A stretch of 64,000 nucleotides of DNA from Chloroflexota bacterium (GCA_013151415.1 JAADII010000144.1:1-64000); one strand, 5' to 3'; positions 18,998 to 29,176 are shown, numbered from the stretch's first letter. The notes: a model not told the origin generated them from the sequence alone. Numbers and translations are program-made.

Positions 18998-20449
18998 ATG
19001 TTTCTTCTCTCTGTCATGGCTCATATTCTTCCGGCCTGGGGTTCTCGTCTCTTCATTTCGCTTCTTTTGCTTCTCCTAACGCCTGTCTGGAACGCGGCTC
19101 TTTCGCAACCTGCTTCGCAAACCCAAACCCTGTTCTTGCCCATGCAGTGGCGCGGGAATCCATCGGTGTTGGGACCGATGATCGAGCTGAGGGGCTTGTG
19201 GGTGAATCGATTCGATTGGACAACCCTGGGACGGGCGGCGGATCCGGCCAAAATCGATGAAATCGTGACCAATGCAGCGGACGCGGGCTTCAATGTGATT
19301 TTCTTTCAGGTGCGCGGGGTCGCCGACGCCTATTACGCGCCCGGTTTGGAGCCGTGGGCGCAACGGGTGAGCGGGCAGACATTGGGAAAGGCGCCCGAGC
19401 CGTATTGGGACCCCTTGGCCTATCTCATTGCCAAAGCGCATGAACGGGGTTTGCAAGTCCACGCCTATTTCAATGTCTATCCTGTGGCTCAAGGCGGTGA
19501 TTTCTGTGCGGAAGAGCCAGACCCACTGGCTCAGCCCCAGCCGCTTTATCACCAACTGGCTCAACAACATGGCGTCACCGAAGGAAAAGTCAATGGTCTG
19601 CAATGGCGTCAAGGCGGTCAGGTGTTATGCGGGCAATATCGCGAAATGAGCCCGGCCTCGCGATTTGGTCAAAACCACATCATCCGCGTGGCTCTGGATA
19701 TTGTGTGGAGATACGATGTCGATGGCGTCCATCTCGATCGCGTGCGTTATGCGGCGGCCAACGCCTCGTGCGATCCGGTGAGTCTTTGTCGTTATCACGG
19801 ATTGAGTGAAAACTGCGATCCGGTTCCAGCCTGCGCGTTGGATGAGACGTATCGAGATTGGCAACGACAACAAGTGAGTGAGTTTGTGCATCGGCTTTCT
19901 ATGAAGTTGAAGGCCGTAAAGCCCGATCTATGGATCTCGGCGGCGGTCCTGCCCGTTTATCGCGATGAGCCCGCTTTACAGTTGCCCGGTCATCCCCAAG
20001 AGGCCTATAACGACGCTTATCAAGATTCGAAGGGTTGGTTGAGCCAAGGATATGTGGACGCGATCATGCCTTTGATCTACCCGGCCGTGTTCCGTTGTCC
20101 TGATGACAGCTATTGGACCTTGGACATTTGGCGCAGGCTGACCGCCGATTATCTAGCCGACGCCGGCGAAGGCGCGGTGATCCCTGGCATTGGCGCGGGG
20201 TATTGCACATTCGATGAGATCGAAGCTCGCATCGCGGCCGCACGCGAATTGGGCGCCATCGGGCACGCCATTTTTTCTTACCGCGGTCTATTGAACAATG
20301 GCTATTTCGACGATCTTCGATGGGGTCCATATCGCGTTCCGGCCGCGCCTCCGCAACCGCCTTCGGTTGAAAATAGCGAACCGATGATTTCTCCTTGGTT
20401 CGATGCGCATGATGGCGCGCGCGTGGATGCGCAAAAAGCGACGAGATGA
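18998..20449 (+). CDS. GHL10/DUF187-type glycoside hydrolase (YngK-like)
   Basis: ELRGLWVNRFDWTTLG, NVIFFQVRGVADAYY, VDGVHLDRVRYA, WISAAVLPVY; N-terminal signal-like segment. Confidence 0.85.
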   Translation: MFLLSVMAHILPAWGSRLFISLLLLLLTPVWNAALSQPASQTQTLFLPMQWRGNPSVLGPMIELRGLWVNRFDWTTLGRAADPAKIDEIVTNAADAGFNVIFFQVRGVADAYYAPGLEPWAQRVSGQTLGKAPEPYWDPLAYLIAKAHERGLQVHAYFNVYPVAQGGDFCAEEPDPLAQPQPLYHQLAQQHGVTEGKVNGLQWRQGGQVLCGQYREMSPASRFGQNHIIRVALDIVWRYDVDGVHLDRVRYAAANASCDPVSLCRYHGLSENCDPVPACALDETYRDWQRQQVSEFVHRLSMKLKAVKPDLWISAAVLPVYRDEPALQLPGHPQEAYNDAYQDSKGWLSQGYVDAIMPLIYPAVFRCPDDSYWTLDIWRRLTADYLADAGEGAVIPGIGAGYCTFDEIEARIAAARELGAIGHAIFSYRGLLNNGYFDDLRWGPYRVPAAPPQPPSVENSEPMISPWFDAHDGARVDAQKATR

Positions 20450-20470
20450 TAAAGGAGGGCGACTGACTTC

Positions 20471-21511
20471 ATGAACCAAGCGCGGCAAGAAACCATTCCC
20501 CCCAACCCTGCTGTTCTCGCAGACCGGTTCAACACGCTTCGATATGATCCGGAAGCGGACGCGGTCGTGTTGCTCAATCGCGCCAAATATCCGCACGAAC
20601 GAGAATATGTGTTTTGCCGCTCCGTAGAGGAAGTGGCGCGAGCTATCGAAACCATGATAGTGCAAGGAGGGCCGCCTCTGGCCTACGCGGCCGGCTTGGG
20701 TCTGGCGTTGAGCGATGTGAACGAATCGGCCTATCGCGCCGCAGCCGCTCGTCTGTTGGCCACGCGACCCACAGCCGATGATTTGCATCACATTATTCCC
20801 GCCGCGCTCCAACGCGCGCTTCAGGCTTTGGCCGCGGGCGAAGATGCAAAGGCCGCCATCCTCCATTTTGTCAATGGCGAGATCGAGCGGGGCAATCGCG
20901 TGAGCCGTCAGTGCGGCGCTCACGCGGCCGAATTGCTCGATGATGGAGATCAGGTGCTCACTCACTGCATCGCGGGCGCAGCCCTGTGTTGGATGCTCTG
21001 GATCGCCAAACACCAGGGAAAAACCATCCATCTTATAGCCACCGAGACACGCCCCTATTTGCAAGGCGCGCGGCTCACCGCGCAATGCGCGGTGGAGTTG
21101 GGCGTTGAGTGCACCTTGATCACCGATGGCATGCCCGCGCATCTTATGAGCCAGGGCATGGTGGATAAATTTATCTGCGCCGCGGATCGCATCACCCTGG
21201 ATGGCCACATCACCAACAAAGTGGGCACATTTCAGATGGCCATCGCCGCGCATTATCATGGCGTCCCCTTCTATGTTTTGGGGTATGACGGCCCTGACCC
21301 CGACACCGAAAGCGCAGAGGGGATCGAGATCGAATGGCGAGATGGGCGAGAGGTCTTGTATTGTGCTGGGCGTCGTAGTGCGGTCGAGGGGGTGAAAGCG
21401 CTCTATCCGGCCTTCGACATCACCCCGCCTCATCTTATCTCGGCCATTGTCACTGATCGAGGCGTTTTTCCGCCACATTTGATAAGGATGTATGCAACCG
21501 CTTCGGAGTGA
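20471..21511 (+). CDS. MtnA-like sugar-phosphate isomerase (eIF2B alpha/MtnA superfamily)
   Basis: VQGGPPLAYAAGLGLAL, LTHCIAGAAL, ETRPYLQGARLTA, ADRITLDGHITNKVGTFQMA. Confidence 0.8.
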   Translation: MNQARQETIPPNPAVLADRFNTLRYDPEADAVVLLNRAKYPHEREYVFCRSVEEVARAIETMIVQGGPPLAYAAGLGLALSDVNESAYRAAAARLLATRPTADDLHHIIPAALQRALQALAAGEDAKAAILHFVNGEIERGNRVSRQCGAHAAELLDDGDQVLTHCIAGAALCWMLWIAKHQGKTIHLIATETRPYLQGARLTAQCAVELGVECTLITDGMPAHLMSQGMVDKFICAADRITLDGHITNKVGTFQMAIAAHYHGVPFYVLGYDGPDPDTESAEGIEIEWRDGREVLYCAGRRSAVEGVKALYPAFDITPPHLISAIVTDRGVFPPHLIRMYATASE

Positions 21512-21584
21512 ACACATGAGGGGCGAAGGGATGCTCTCGCCGCATAAATGAGCTCGAATAGGCTCAGGCTCGCGTGCGCGCACA

Positions 21585-21606
21585 AAAAGAAACCCCCGGG
21601 GTTCTG
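21585..21606. terminator. Probable short hairpin terminator downstream of the mtnA-like gene
   Basis: agaaacccccggggttct: near-perfect inverted repeat in the intergenic region. Confidence 0.4.
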
Positions 21607-21733
21607 ACCTTGATGACCTTGCCCTCGTCGATCGAACTTGGTCGGACGAACCACTCGCGCGCGGCTCATCGTTTTCCACGCGCGCATCATCGTCATTCCC
21701 CTTGACGCCGAGCTCGAAATTCCATATACTTAA

Positions 21734-21755
21734 ACTGGTCAGACCTCTTACCAGT
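21734..21755. promoter_or_regulatory. Candidate GntR/FadR-type operator upstream of the gntR-ADAPS-glpD operon
   Basis: ACTGGTcagacctcttACCAGT inverted repeat containing TGGTCAGACC; about 36 bp upstream of the regulator start. Confidence 0.6.
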
Positions 21756-21790
21756 ATCCAGGAGCAATCGATCATCAGGAACAAAAGCTT

Positions 21791-22486
21791 ATGACATGGG
21801 ACTCTCCCCAAAAACCGGCCGAGATCGCCGAATCTCGCCTGCTTCAGGCCATCCTCGACGGCGAATTCCCCATCAACAGCAATTTGCCGGGTGAGCGCGC
21901 GCTTGCAGCCCAGATCGGCGTCACCCGGCCCACCCTGCGCGAGGCTTTGCAACGCCTGGCCCGCGACGGCTGGCTCGAGATACGCCACGGCAAGCCCACG
22001 CGCGTGCGCGATTACTGGCGCGAGGGAAGCCTGGCCGTGTTGGCGGGGCTGGCGCGATCGCCCAATCATGGAACGCCCGATTTCATTGCCCACCTTCTGG
22101 AGATTCGTCTGCTCCTCGCGCCCACCTACACCCGCCAGGCCATGGCGCGAGCGCGAGACGCGATCATCGCTCAATTGAAGCGCGCGGATGAGCTGGATGA
22201 TGATCCGGCGAGCTTCGCCCGCTTCGACTGGGACCTGCACCACTTGCTGACGCAACAAGCCCACAATCCCGTGTTCCGCCTTCTGCTCAACAGCTTCGAG
22301 AGCCTCTACCTTCTTGTAGGCGAACGTTACTTTTCATATGAGGAATGTCGTCGGCATTCGCAGAACTTCTACGCTGGCTTGCTATCATGCGCGGAAAACA
22401 ATGATCTGGATGGGGCCGAGCGGGTGGCGCGAGAGACCATGCAAGAGAGCCTGGCCCTATGGCGTCGGCTGGAGGAGCTATCATGA
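21791..22486 (+). CDS. GntR family (FadR subfamily) transcriptional regulator
   Basis: wHTH LPGERALAAQIGVTRPTLREALQRLARDGWLEIRHGKPTRV plus helical C-terminal domain. Confidence 0.9.
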   Translation: MTWDSPQKPAEIAESRLLQAILDGEFPINSNLPGERALAAQIGVTRPTLREALQRLARDGWLEIRHGKPTRVRDYWREGSLAVLAGLARSPNHGTPDFIAHLLEIRLLLAPTYTRQAMARARDAIIAQLKRADELDDDPASFARFDWDLHHLLTQQAHNPVFRLLLNSFESLYLLVGERYFSYEECRRHSQNFYAGLLSCAENNDLDGAERVARETMQESLALWRRLEELS

Positions 22487-24072
22487 AACGCTGGAACGGC
22501 TGGGGGGATGTGCATATCCATTACCCCCTGCCCGATGTTGGCATCGATTATCTCAGGGCGCAGTTGGGGCCGCTGGAAGCGCGGGCCGATGTTAGCATGG
22601 ACGCCATTCTCGCGACCATGCCCGATTCGCGGCTGCCGGACCATCCCCTCATCGATATTGCACCCGAGACGCGCTTGCGCCACGCTCGCGGCCAGAGCCT
22701 GCCCGATTGGGTGGCCCTGAATTACGGACGCATCGAAGCCTTTCCCGATGGCGTCGCTTTTCCAAATGGCGCGGACGATGTGCGCGAACTGCTGGGCTTG
22801 GCCAGGACGCGAGGGATTCGCGTCATTCCTTATGGCGGGGGCACCAGCGTGGTGGGGCACATCAACCCCTTGCCCGGCGCCAGACCCACGCTCACCCTCT
22901 CCATGGAAAAGCTCAACCGGCTGCTCGAACTGGACGAGGTTAGTCGTCTGGCCACGTTCGAGGCCGGGGTGACCGGACCGTCATTGGAAGCGCAGCTCAA
23001 AGCGCACGGATACACGCTGGGCCATTTCCCCCAATCCTTCGAATATTCGACCCTGGGCGGCTGGATAGCGACCCGCTCCAGCGGACAGCAATCGTATTAC
23101 TATGGCCGCATCGAGCAGTTGTTCGCGGGCGGTCGCGTCGAGACCCCGCGCGGCCCTCTCGAACTGCCGCCCTTCCCTGCGTCCGCGACCGGGCCGGATG
23201 TGCGGGAGATGATCTTAGGCTCGGAAGGACGCATGGGGCTCATCACCCGCGCTCAGGTGCGGGTGAGACCCATTCCCAAGGCTGAGGGATTTTATGGGAT
23301 TTTCTTTCCCACCTGGGAGCAAGGCGTGGCCGCGGTGCGCGGCATCGCCCAAAACGGAATTCCGGTTTCCATGCTGCGCCTGAGCAATCCCCAAGAAACC
23401 GAGACCTCCTTGCTCATTTCGGGCAAGTCATGGCTCAAGCTGGCCGACCGGGGTCTGCGGCTCATGGGGCAGGGCGACCAGCGCTGCCTGCTGATTTTCG
23501 GGGTCACCGGCTCGGCCGCACATGTCCGACGCACTCGCGGCGCGGTGAAATCATTTTGTCGCTCCTTTCGCGGCTTTTATGTGGGCGCGATGGTGGGGCG
23601 CACCTGGGAAAAGAACCGTTTTCGCTCGGCCTACCTGCGCAACACGCTTTGGCGGCATGGCGTGGCCGTAGACACATTGGAGACCGCGTTGCCCTGGTCT
23701 CAGGTGGAGGCCGCGGCCCAGGCCATCCCCCGCTCTATTGTGGATGCGGCCGCAGCATTTGGCGAGCGCGTCCTGGTGATGACGCATCTTTCGCACATCT
23801 ATCGCGACGGGGCCAGCATTTACGTCACCTATCTTTTTCGGCGATGCGCAGACCCCGATGAATTGTTGGCGCGCTGGCGAGCCATGAAGGGCGCGGCCAG
23901 TCACGCGATCCAGGCGCATGGCGGCGCGATCAGCCATCAACATGGCGTGGGGACTGATCACGCGGCCTATTTGTTGGCCGAGAAGGGCGAGTTGGGCATG
24001 GCGGCCATCCGCTCCCTGTGCCAGACTTTTGATCCCGACGGCATCATGAATCCGGGCAAGCTCATTCTGTAG
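22483..24072 (+). CDS. FAD-binding oxidase, alkyldihydroxyacetonephosphate synthase (ADAPS)-like
   Basis: VIPYGGGTSVVGHINPL, LGHFPQSFEYSTLGGWIATRSSGQQSYYYGRIE, EGRMGLITRAQVRVRP, ISHQHGVGTDHAAYL; 4-nt overlap with gntR. Confidence 0.8.
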   Translation: MKRWNGWGDVHIHYPLPDVGIDYLRAQLGPLEARADVSMDAILATMPDSRLPDHPLIDIAPETRLRHARGQSLPDWVALNYGRIEAFPDGVAFPNGADDVRELLGLARTRGIRVIPYGGGTSVVGHINPLPGARPTLTLSMEKLNRLLELDEVSRLATFEAGVTGPSLEAQLKAHGYTLGHFPQSFEYSTLGGWIATRSSGQQSYYYGRIEQLFAGGRVETPRGPLELPPFPASATGPDVREMILGSEGRMGLITRAQVRVRPIPKAEGFYGIFFPTWEQGVAAVRGIAQNGIPVSMLRLSNPQETETSLLISGKSWLKLADRGLRLMGQGDQRCLLIFGVTGSAAHVRRTRGAVKSFCRSFRGFYVGAMVGRTWEKNRFRSAYLRNTLWRHGVAVDTLETALPWSQVEAAAQAIPRSIVDAAAAFGERVLVMTHLSHIYRDGASIYVTYLFRRCADPDELLARWRAMKGAASHAIQAHGGAISHQHGVGTDHAAYLLAEKGELGMAAIRSLCQTFDPDGIMNPGKLIL

Positions 24073-24090
24073 AACAGGGAAAACACGGCC

Positions 24091-25680
24091 ATGTGGACTC
24101 AAGGGTGGCGAGATCGCGTTTGGGGTGAATTGGACCGCCTCTGGGATGTGATCATCATCGGCGGGGGCGTCACTGGCGCGGGCGTGCTGCGTCAGGCCGC
24201 GGAAAATGGCTTGCGCGCATTGTTGGTGGAGGCCGATGACTTTGCTTCGGGCGCGTCCAGCCGGTCGTCGAAGCTGGTGCATGGCGGGTTGCGCTATCTC
24301 AAAACAGCGCAGATCAAACTAACTTTCGAATCGGTGCGCGAACGCGAATATCTGCTTCAGCATGGACGCGGGTTGGTGCATCCCCTGGCATTTCTCTATG
24401 TGCATCGGCGGAACGACCCCTTGCCCGGCTGGGTTTTCGGGCTGGCGCTGTGCGTCTACGATATCATGGCTCGGCGCTGGAGGCATGGCTCGCTCAGCGC
24501 CCACGCGGTGCGTGAACGTTGCCCCCTGTTGACAGCGCCTGATCTGAAGGGCGGTTATTGCTATTTCGACGCCAAAACCGACGATGCGAGGCTGGTGTTG
24601 CGCCTGCTGCGCGAAGCGGTGGCTGATGGCGCGCTGGCACTCAATCACGCGCGAGTGGTTGGATTGTTGCGAACCCAAAAAGGCCGCGTGCGAGGCGTGG
24701 CGTTGCGAGACGTTTCGGGCGACGCCGAGCGCACCGCGGAGGTGAGGGCGAAGGTGGTGATCAATGCCACAGGCGCGTGGGTGGATGAATTACGCGGCCG
24801 AATCGAACGCCCTCCCCGCATGAGACCGCTGCGCGGCAGTCATCTCATTTTCCCTTATGAACGGTTGCCCATCCCTTGCGCTGTCGGCTTTCTCCATCCT
24901 AAAGATGGTCGTCCGGTTTTCGCGCTGCCGTGGGAGGGCGCGACCCTTTTCGGCACCACAGACGTGGATCACCGCACAGAACTGAACACCGACCCGGCCA
25001 TCAGCGAGGCTGAATACGAATATTTGCTCACGGCCTTGCAGCAGATTTTTCCCGGTCAGGCGCTGAGCGCCGACGATGTGCTGGCCACTTTCGCGGGCCT
25101 GCGGCCGGTGGTGAATACGGGCAAGGCCGATCCCTCGAAAGAGTCTCGCGAGCATGTGGTCTGGGATGAAGATGATATGATCACGGTGTCGGGCGGCAAG
25201 CTGACCACCTTTCGTCTCATGGCCTGGGACGCGCTCAAAAAGGCCGCCAAACACCTGGGCGCGGTGCATTTCGACCATCGCACGCCGGTGCTCGAGCCTC
25301 TTCCCGAGCAGGCGCTCTCACTTTTGGAAGAGGAGGCGCTCACTCCGCAGCAACGGTTGCGACTGCTCGCGCACTACGGGCCGCGAGTGGTGCCGGCCTT
25401 GCTAAGCGCCGGCCCCGCCGAGCTGGAGACCATTCCCGGAACGCCCTATGTGTGGGGCGAGTTGCGGCTGGCCGCGCGTTACGAAGGCGTGGTTCATCTG
25501 GACGATCTGCTTTTGCGTCGCCTGCGCCTGGGGCTGCTGCTCCCAAATGGCGGGATCGACCGGCTCGATCGCGTTCGCGACATCGTGCAATGGGAGTTGG
25601 GATGGGATGACGCCCGGTGGGAGCAAGAAATCGCGGATTACGCGCGGTTGTGGCGGTCGGCGTATCGCGCTCGTCTCTAG
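24091..25680 (+). CDS. glpD: FAD-dependent glycerol-3-phosphate dehydrogenase
   Basis: DVIIIGGGVTGAGVLRQAAENG, DDFASGASSRSSKLVHGGLRYL, TLFGTTDVDH, SGGKLTTFR. Confidence 0.9.
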   Translation: MWTQGWRDRVWGELDRLWDVIIIGGGVTGAGVLRQAAENGLRALLVEADDFASGASSRSSKLVHGGLRYLKTAQIKLTFESVREREYLLQHGRGLVHPLAFLYVHRRNDPLPGWVFGLALCVYDIMARRWRHGSLSAHAVRERCPLLTAPDLKGGYCYFDAKTDDARLVLRLLREAVADGALALNHARVVGLLRTQKGRVRGVALRDVSGDAERTAEVRAKVVINATGAWVDELRGRIERPPRMRPLRGSHLIFPYERLPIPCAVGFLHPKDGRPVFALPWEGATLFGTTDVDHRTELNTDPAISEAEYEYLLTALQQIFPGQALSADDVLATFAGLRPVVNTGKADPSKESREHVVWDEDDMITVSGGKLTTFRLMAWDALKKAAKHLGAVHFDHRTPVLEPLPEQALSLLEEEALTPQQRLRLLAHYGPRVVPALLSAGPAELETIPGTPYVWGELRLAARYEGVVHLDDLLLRRLRLGLLLPNGGIDRLDRVRDIVQWELGWDDARWEQEIADYARLWRSAYRARL

Positions 25681-25723
25681 CCGCCTGAATGTAGCGCGTT
25701 CGCCCGCAGATAAGCCATATCTT

Positions 25724-27013
25724 CTACATGTGATGTCGGTTTTCTGCAAAGCGTCGGGTGAGAAGCCTGACCGCGCGCTCAACGCCGTTTTCGGCGCGAA
25801 TGAGCCGCCCCAATGATTCGGCTCGCTCTCGCATCGCTTTATCGCGAACCGCGACCTCGATGGCTTTGGCAAGCGATTTCGCGGTCAGTTTCTTGCGGGG
25901 AATAGGCGAGGGACCCACGCCCAATTGCTTCACCCGCCATCCCCAAAACGGCTGATCGCCGAAGAAAGGAATGATGATGGACGGCGCGCCGGCCCGCAAA
26001 CCGGCCGCCGTCGTTCCGGCCCCGCCATGGTGAACCACAGCCCTCATTTGCGGAAAGAGCCAATCGTGGGGAGCCGATTCTATTTTGATTACGTGGTCTG
26101 GCAAATCACTCTGACGAAGCCCGCCCCATCCTGTAAGAAGCACGCCGCGTTGTTTTGTCGCATCCAACGCATTCAAGACGATTTCGGCCATCTCTTCCGG
26201 CGCGTGGTGAACCATGCTGCCAAAGCCCACATAAATGGGCGGCGGACCCGATTGCAAAAAATCCACCAAAGCCGGCGGAGGACGCCAGTCCTCGCTTCTG
26301 TTCAGAAACCAATATCCCGTAATGTGGACATTGTCGCCCCAATCCGATGGTTTTGGGAGAACATGGCGACTAAATCCGTAGAAAAAAGGATGGCCGCGCG
26401 CGCTCCATTCTGGAAAAGGGTTGGTTTTGTAAGGGGGTAGCTCCAGAGCCTGCTCTCGCCAACGATTGATGATCGGTCGGATCAGACGCCAGAAAACCCG
26501 ATCTTCCAGATGATATGTCGAACGGTTGTAAAGCCCCTCTAGAACGGGGATGGACACAGGGAGCGGCGCTGCAGCGGCGCTGGGATAGGCGCGCGTGGCA
26601 TGCACATGCTGGAGATACATCGGATATGCCGGGATGTCCAGCTTTTCGGCGATAGAGGCCGCAGGCAAAGCCGTAAGAAGGTGAAACAAGATGATCTCTG
26701 CATCCTGGCAAGCTTGCCAGTAATCATTGAAAACCTGAGCCAGGATGGGCTCCGCCACGGCCAGGGTGTGCCGGAGCATGGCCATTGGGTTTGCGCGGCT
26801 TTTCAATAGTTTTTGTCCGGCGTCGCCGGCAAGGATCTCGCGGGGGTTGCCCTCCACCGGGGAAAATCCCAGTCCATACTCATCAAGCAGCGGCTTGAAA
26901 TCGCGATGCGTCGCGATGCGAACCGCATGTCCCATGGAGCGAAGACCAATCCCCAAGGCGATGTAAGGCTGAACATCGCCGCGAGAGCCCGCGGTTAATA
27001 TGGTGATTTTCAT
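25724..27013 (-). CDS. UGT/MGT-type glycosyltransferase (GT1-like)
   Basis: KITILTAGSRGDVQPYIALGIGLRSMGHAVRIATH; PPIYVGFGSMVHH; AVVHHGGAGTTAAGLRAGAPSIIIPFFGDQPFWG. Confidence 0.9.
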   Translation of the reverse strand: MKITILTAGSRGDVQPYIALGIGLRSMGHAVRIATHRDFKPLLDEYGLGFSPVEGNPREILAGDAGQKLLKSRANPMAMLRHTLAVAEPILAQVFNDYWQACQDAEIILFHLLTALPAASIAEKLDIPAYPMYLQHVHATRAYPSAAAAPLPVSIPVLEGLYNRSTYHLEDRVFWRLIRPIINRWREQALELPPYKTNPFPEWSARGHPFFYGFSRHVLPKPSDWGDNVHITGYWFLNRSEDWRPPPALVDFLQSGPPPIYVGFGSMVHHAPEEMAEIVLNALDATKQRGVLLTGWGGLRQSDLPDHVIKIESAPHDWLFPQMRAVVHHGGAGTTAAGLRAGAPSIIIPFFGDQPFWGWRVKQLGVGPSPIPRKKLTAKSLAKAIEVAVRDKAMRERAESLGRLIRAENGVERAVRLLTRRFAENRHHM

Positions 27014-27038
27014 GGGTTTGCTCCAATTAGGGTTTCAC

Positions 27039-28709
27039 TTAACTTCCGGCTGCATGCCGCGCAGCCAGATAACCAAAGGTCATGGCCGGGCCGATGGTCG
27101 CGCCCGCGCCTGGATAGCTGGCGCCCATAACCGAAGCCATGCTGTTGCCGGTGGCGTAGAGTCCGGGAATGGGCGTCCCATCCTTGCGCAATACGCGCGC
27201 CCACTCGTCGGTGACCAATCCGCCCTTGGTCCCCAGGTCGCCCGGCCACATGCGCACAGCATAATATGGGGGTCTGGTCAGGGGCGCCAGGTTGGGGTTG
27301 GGCTTGACGGTGGGATCGCCGTAATAGCGGTCGTAGGCGCTCTCCCCGCGCCGAAAGTCTTGATCCACGCCCGCGCGAGCGAATTCGTTGAAGCGGCTCA
27401 CCGTCTCCACCAGGTTGGCTGCATCCACGCCCATGAGCCGGGCCAATGCTTTCAGGTTGTCGGCCTTGACAATATACCCATTTTCCAGGTGGCGCTTGGG
27501 TATGGGTTGCATGGGAAAGAACAGCCCGAAGATATATTTGTTGCGATACCGCTGGTCGAAAATGAACCAGGCCGGAATGTGGGGCGTTTCCGGGCTATGA
27601 TTGGCGTACATGGCGTGGACGACATCGATGTAAGGCGCAGATTCATTGACAAAACGACGGCCAAGGCCGTTGACCATGAGCGCGCCCGGATACGCTCGCT
27701 CGGCCACGTGGAAGAAAGGCGCTTCGTCCGGCGGTTTGGAGCTTGGCCCCCACCAGGCCTCCTCCATAAGGTCTACGGCCGCGCCGGCTTTCATGCCCGC
27801 GCGAATGGCGTCGCCTGTGTTCCCAGGGCTCGCGACGCTCCAGTCGGTGGATGTGGGCTTGGGCAAATATTGTTGGCGCATGGCCAGATTATGCGGAAAG
27901 CCGCCCGCAGCCAGCAACACGCCTCGGCCAGCCCGAATGCGAAGCGGGCGCGCCTCTCGCTCGACCCGCGCGCCCACGACGCGATCTTCTTCGATGATCA
28001 GCTCCTGCAATGCCGCATCCAGCCACAGGGGGATGTCCGCTTGCATCATGGCGTAGCGCAATCTTGCACTGAGCGCCTGCCCCATGGTGAGCTCGCGCAC
28101 GCCGGATAGGCGATGTTTCAACCAGCGCAGCCCGACCCGCAAAGCCCTCTTTTTCCCTTCCCAAGTGGACATGAACATGCCGATCTGGCGATAATCTGCG
28201 GCCGTGAACGCCAGACCCGCGGGCGCTTCGGCCATGGGTTTGCGCAAACGCGCCAGTTCCGGCCCTAGTTTGCGGCCATCGAAAGGAACCGGCTCCAGTG
28301 TGCGTCCCGCGACCAGCCCGCCGGGCCGCTCGGGATAATAATCGGCATAGCCGGGCACGCGCTGGAAGCGAACGCAGGTGTGATCCCGCAGCCATGCCAC
28401 CATCTGGGGCGCGTGGACCAAATACGCGTCTTGGAGCGATTGGGGCGAGCGGTCGCCCACGGTGTGTCGCATGTATAGCCGCGCTTGTTCCAGAGAATCC
28501 TCGATCCCGTCCTGGGCCAGCAGATAGTTGTTGGGAACCCAGATCGCGCCGCCCGAACGGGCTGTGGACCCGCCGAAAAAGCTCGTCTTTTCAATGACCA
28601 GCACATCCATGCCCGCCTCTTTGGCCATCAGGGCCGCGGTCATCCCCCCACCGCCCGATCCGACCACCAGGAAGTCCACGGTTTTGTTCCAAACACTCGC
28701 CGCGTTCAT
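27039..28709 (-). CDS. FAD-dependent oxidoreductase, 3-ketosteroid-delta1-dehydrogenase-like
   Basis: DFLVVGSGGGGMTAALMAKEAGMDVLVIEKTSFFGGSTARSGGAIWVPNN; C-terminal GLYATGNSMASVMGASYPGAGATIGPAMTFGYLAA. Confidence 0.85.
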   Translation of the reverse strand: MNAASVWNKTVDFLVVGSGGGGMTAALMAKEAGMDVLVIEKTSFFGGSTARSGGAIWVPNNYLLAQDGIEDSLEQARLYMRHTVGDRSPQSLQDAYLVHAPQMVAWLRDHTCVRFQRVPGYADYYPERPGGLVAGRTLEPVPFDGRKLGPELARLRKPMAEAPAGLAFTAADYRQIGMFMSTWEGKKRALRVGLRWLKHRLSGVRELTMGQALSARLRYAMMQADIPLWLDAALQELIIEEDRVVGARVEREARPLRIRAGRGVLLAAGGFPHNLAMRQQYLPKPTSTDWSVASPGNTGDAIRAGMKAGAAVDLMEEAWWGPSSKPPDEAPFFHVAERAYPGALMVNGLGRRFVNESAPYIDVVHAMYANHSPETPHIPAWFIFDQRYRNKYIFGLFFPMQPIPKRHLENGYIVKADNLKALARLMGVDAANLVETVSRFNEFARAGVDQDFRRGESAYDRYYGDPTVKPNPNLAPLTRPPYYAVRMWPGDLGTKGGLVTDEWARVLRKDGTPIPGLYATGNSMASVMGASYPGAGATIGPAMTFGYLAARHAAGS

Positions 28710-29176
28710 GAGTCCAGCGGCTCCAACACCACGACTTTGAAGGTGCGAACGCTGCGCTCCTCCATCATTTGCCAGGCGGGAAACATGTCGATCAAATGGG
28801 GCCAGAGTTCGGCTTTTTCCTCGTCTGTTGCGACATGGGCCTGCATATTGCGCCGTTCACCCTGCACCTCGATGGTCACCTGAGGATTGGCCTTGAGGTT
28901 CAGTAGCCAGGCCGGATCGCTGGATGTGCCGGCATTGGACGCCACCAGAATGTATTTCCCCTCCCGCTCGAGATAGAAAAGCGGTTTGGTGCGGGGCTTG
29001 CCCGATTTGCGACCGATGGTGGTGAGCAGGAGAACGGGCGCGCCCAGAAAGGTGTTGCCCCAACGACCCCTGCTGAGCTTTAGCGCCCAAATATTGCCAA
29101 GGGTGATCAGTTTGCGCAGGAATTTCAACAGCGCTTCATGCCAAATGGTGAATTGATTCGTCGCACTTTGAGACAT
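28706..29176 (-). CDS. Nitroreductase/F420-dependent (DDN-like) family protein
   Basis: GAPVLLLTTIGRKSGKPRTKPLFYLEREGKYILVASNAGTSSDPAWLLNLKANPQVTIEVQGE. Confidence 0.85.
   Translation of the reverse strand: MSQSATNQFTIWHEALLKFLRKLITLGNIWALKLSRGRWGNTFLGAPVLLLTTIGRKSGKPRTKPLFYLEREGKYILVASNAGTSSDPAWLLNLKANPQVTIEVQGERRNMQAHVATDEEKAELWPHLIDMFPAWQMMEERSVRTFKVVVLEPLDS

Noticed and set aside
20288-22264. 658-aa minus-strand ORF over the mtnA-like and gntR genes
   Set aside because: Antisense shadow ORF crossing two well-supported genes, their intergenic terminator and the candidate operator; no recognisable motif.
27000-28109. 369-aa plus-strand ORF over the KstD-like gene
   Set aside because: Antisense shadow; no domain signal.
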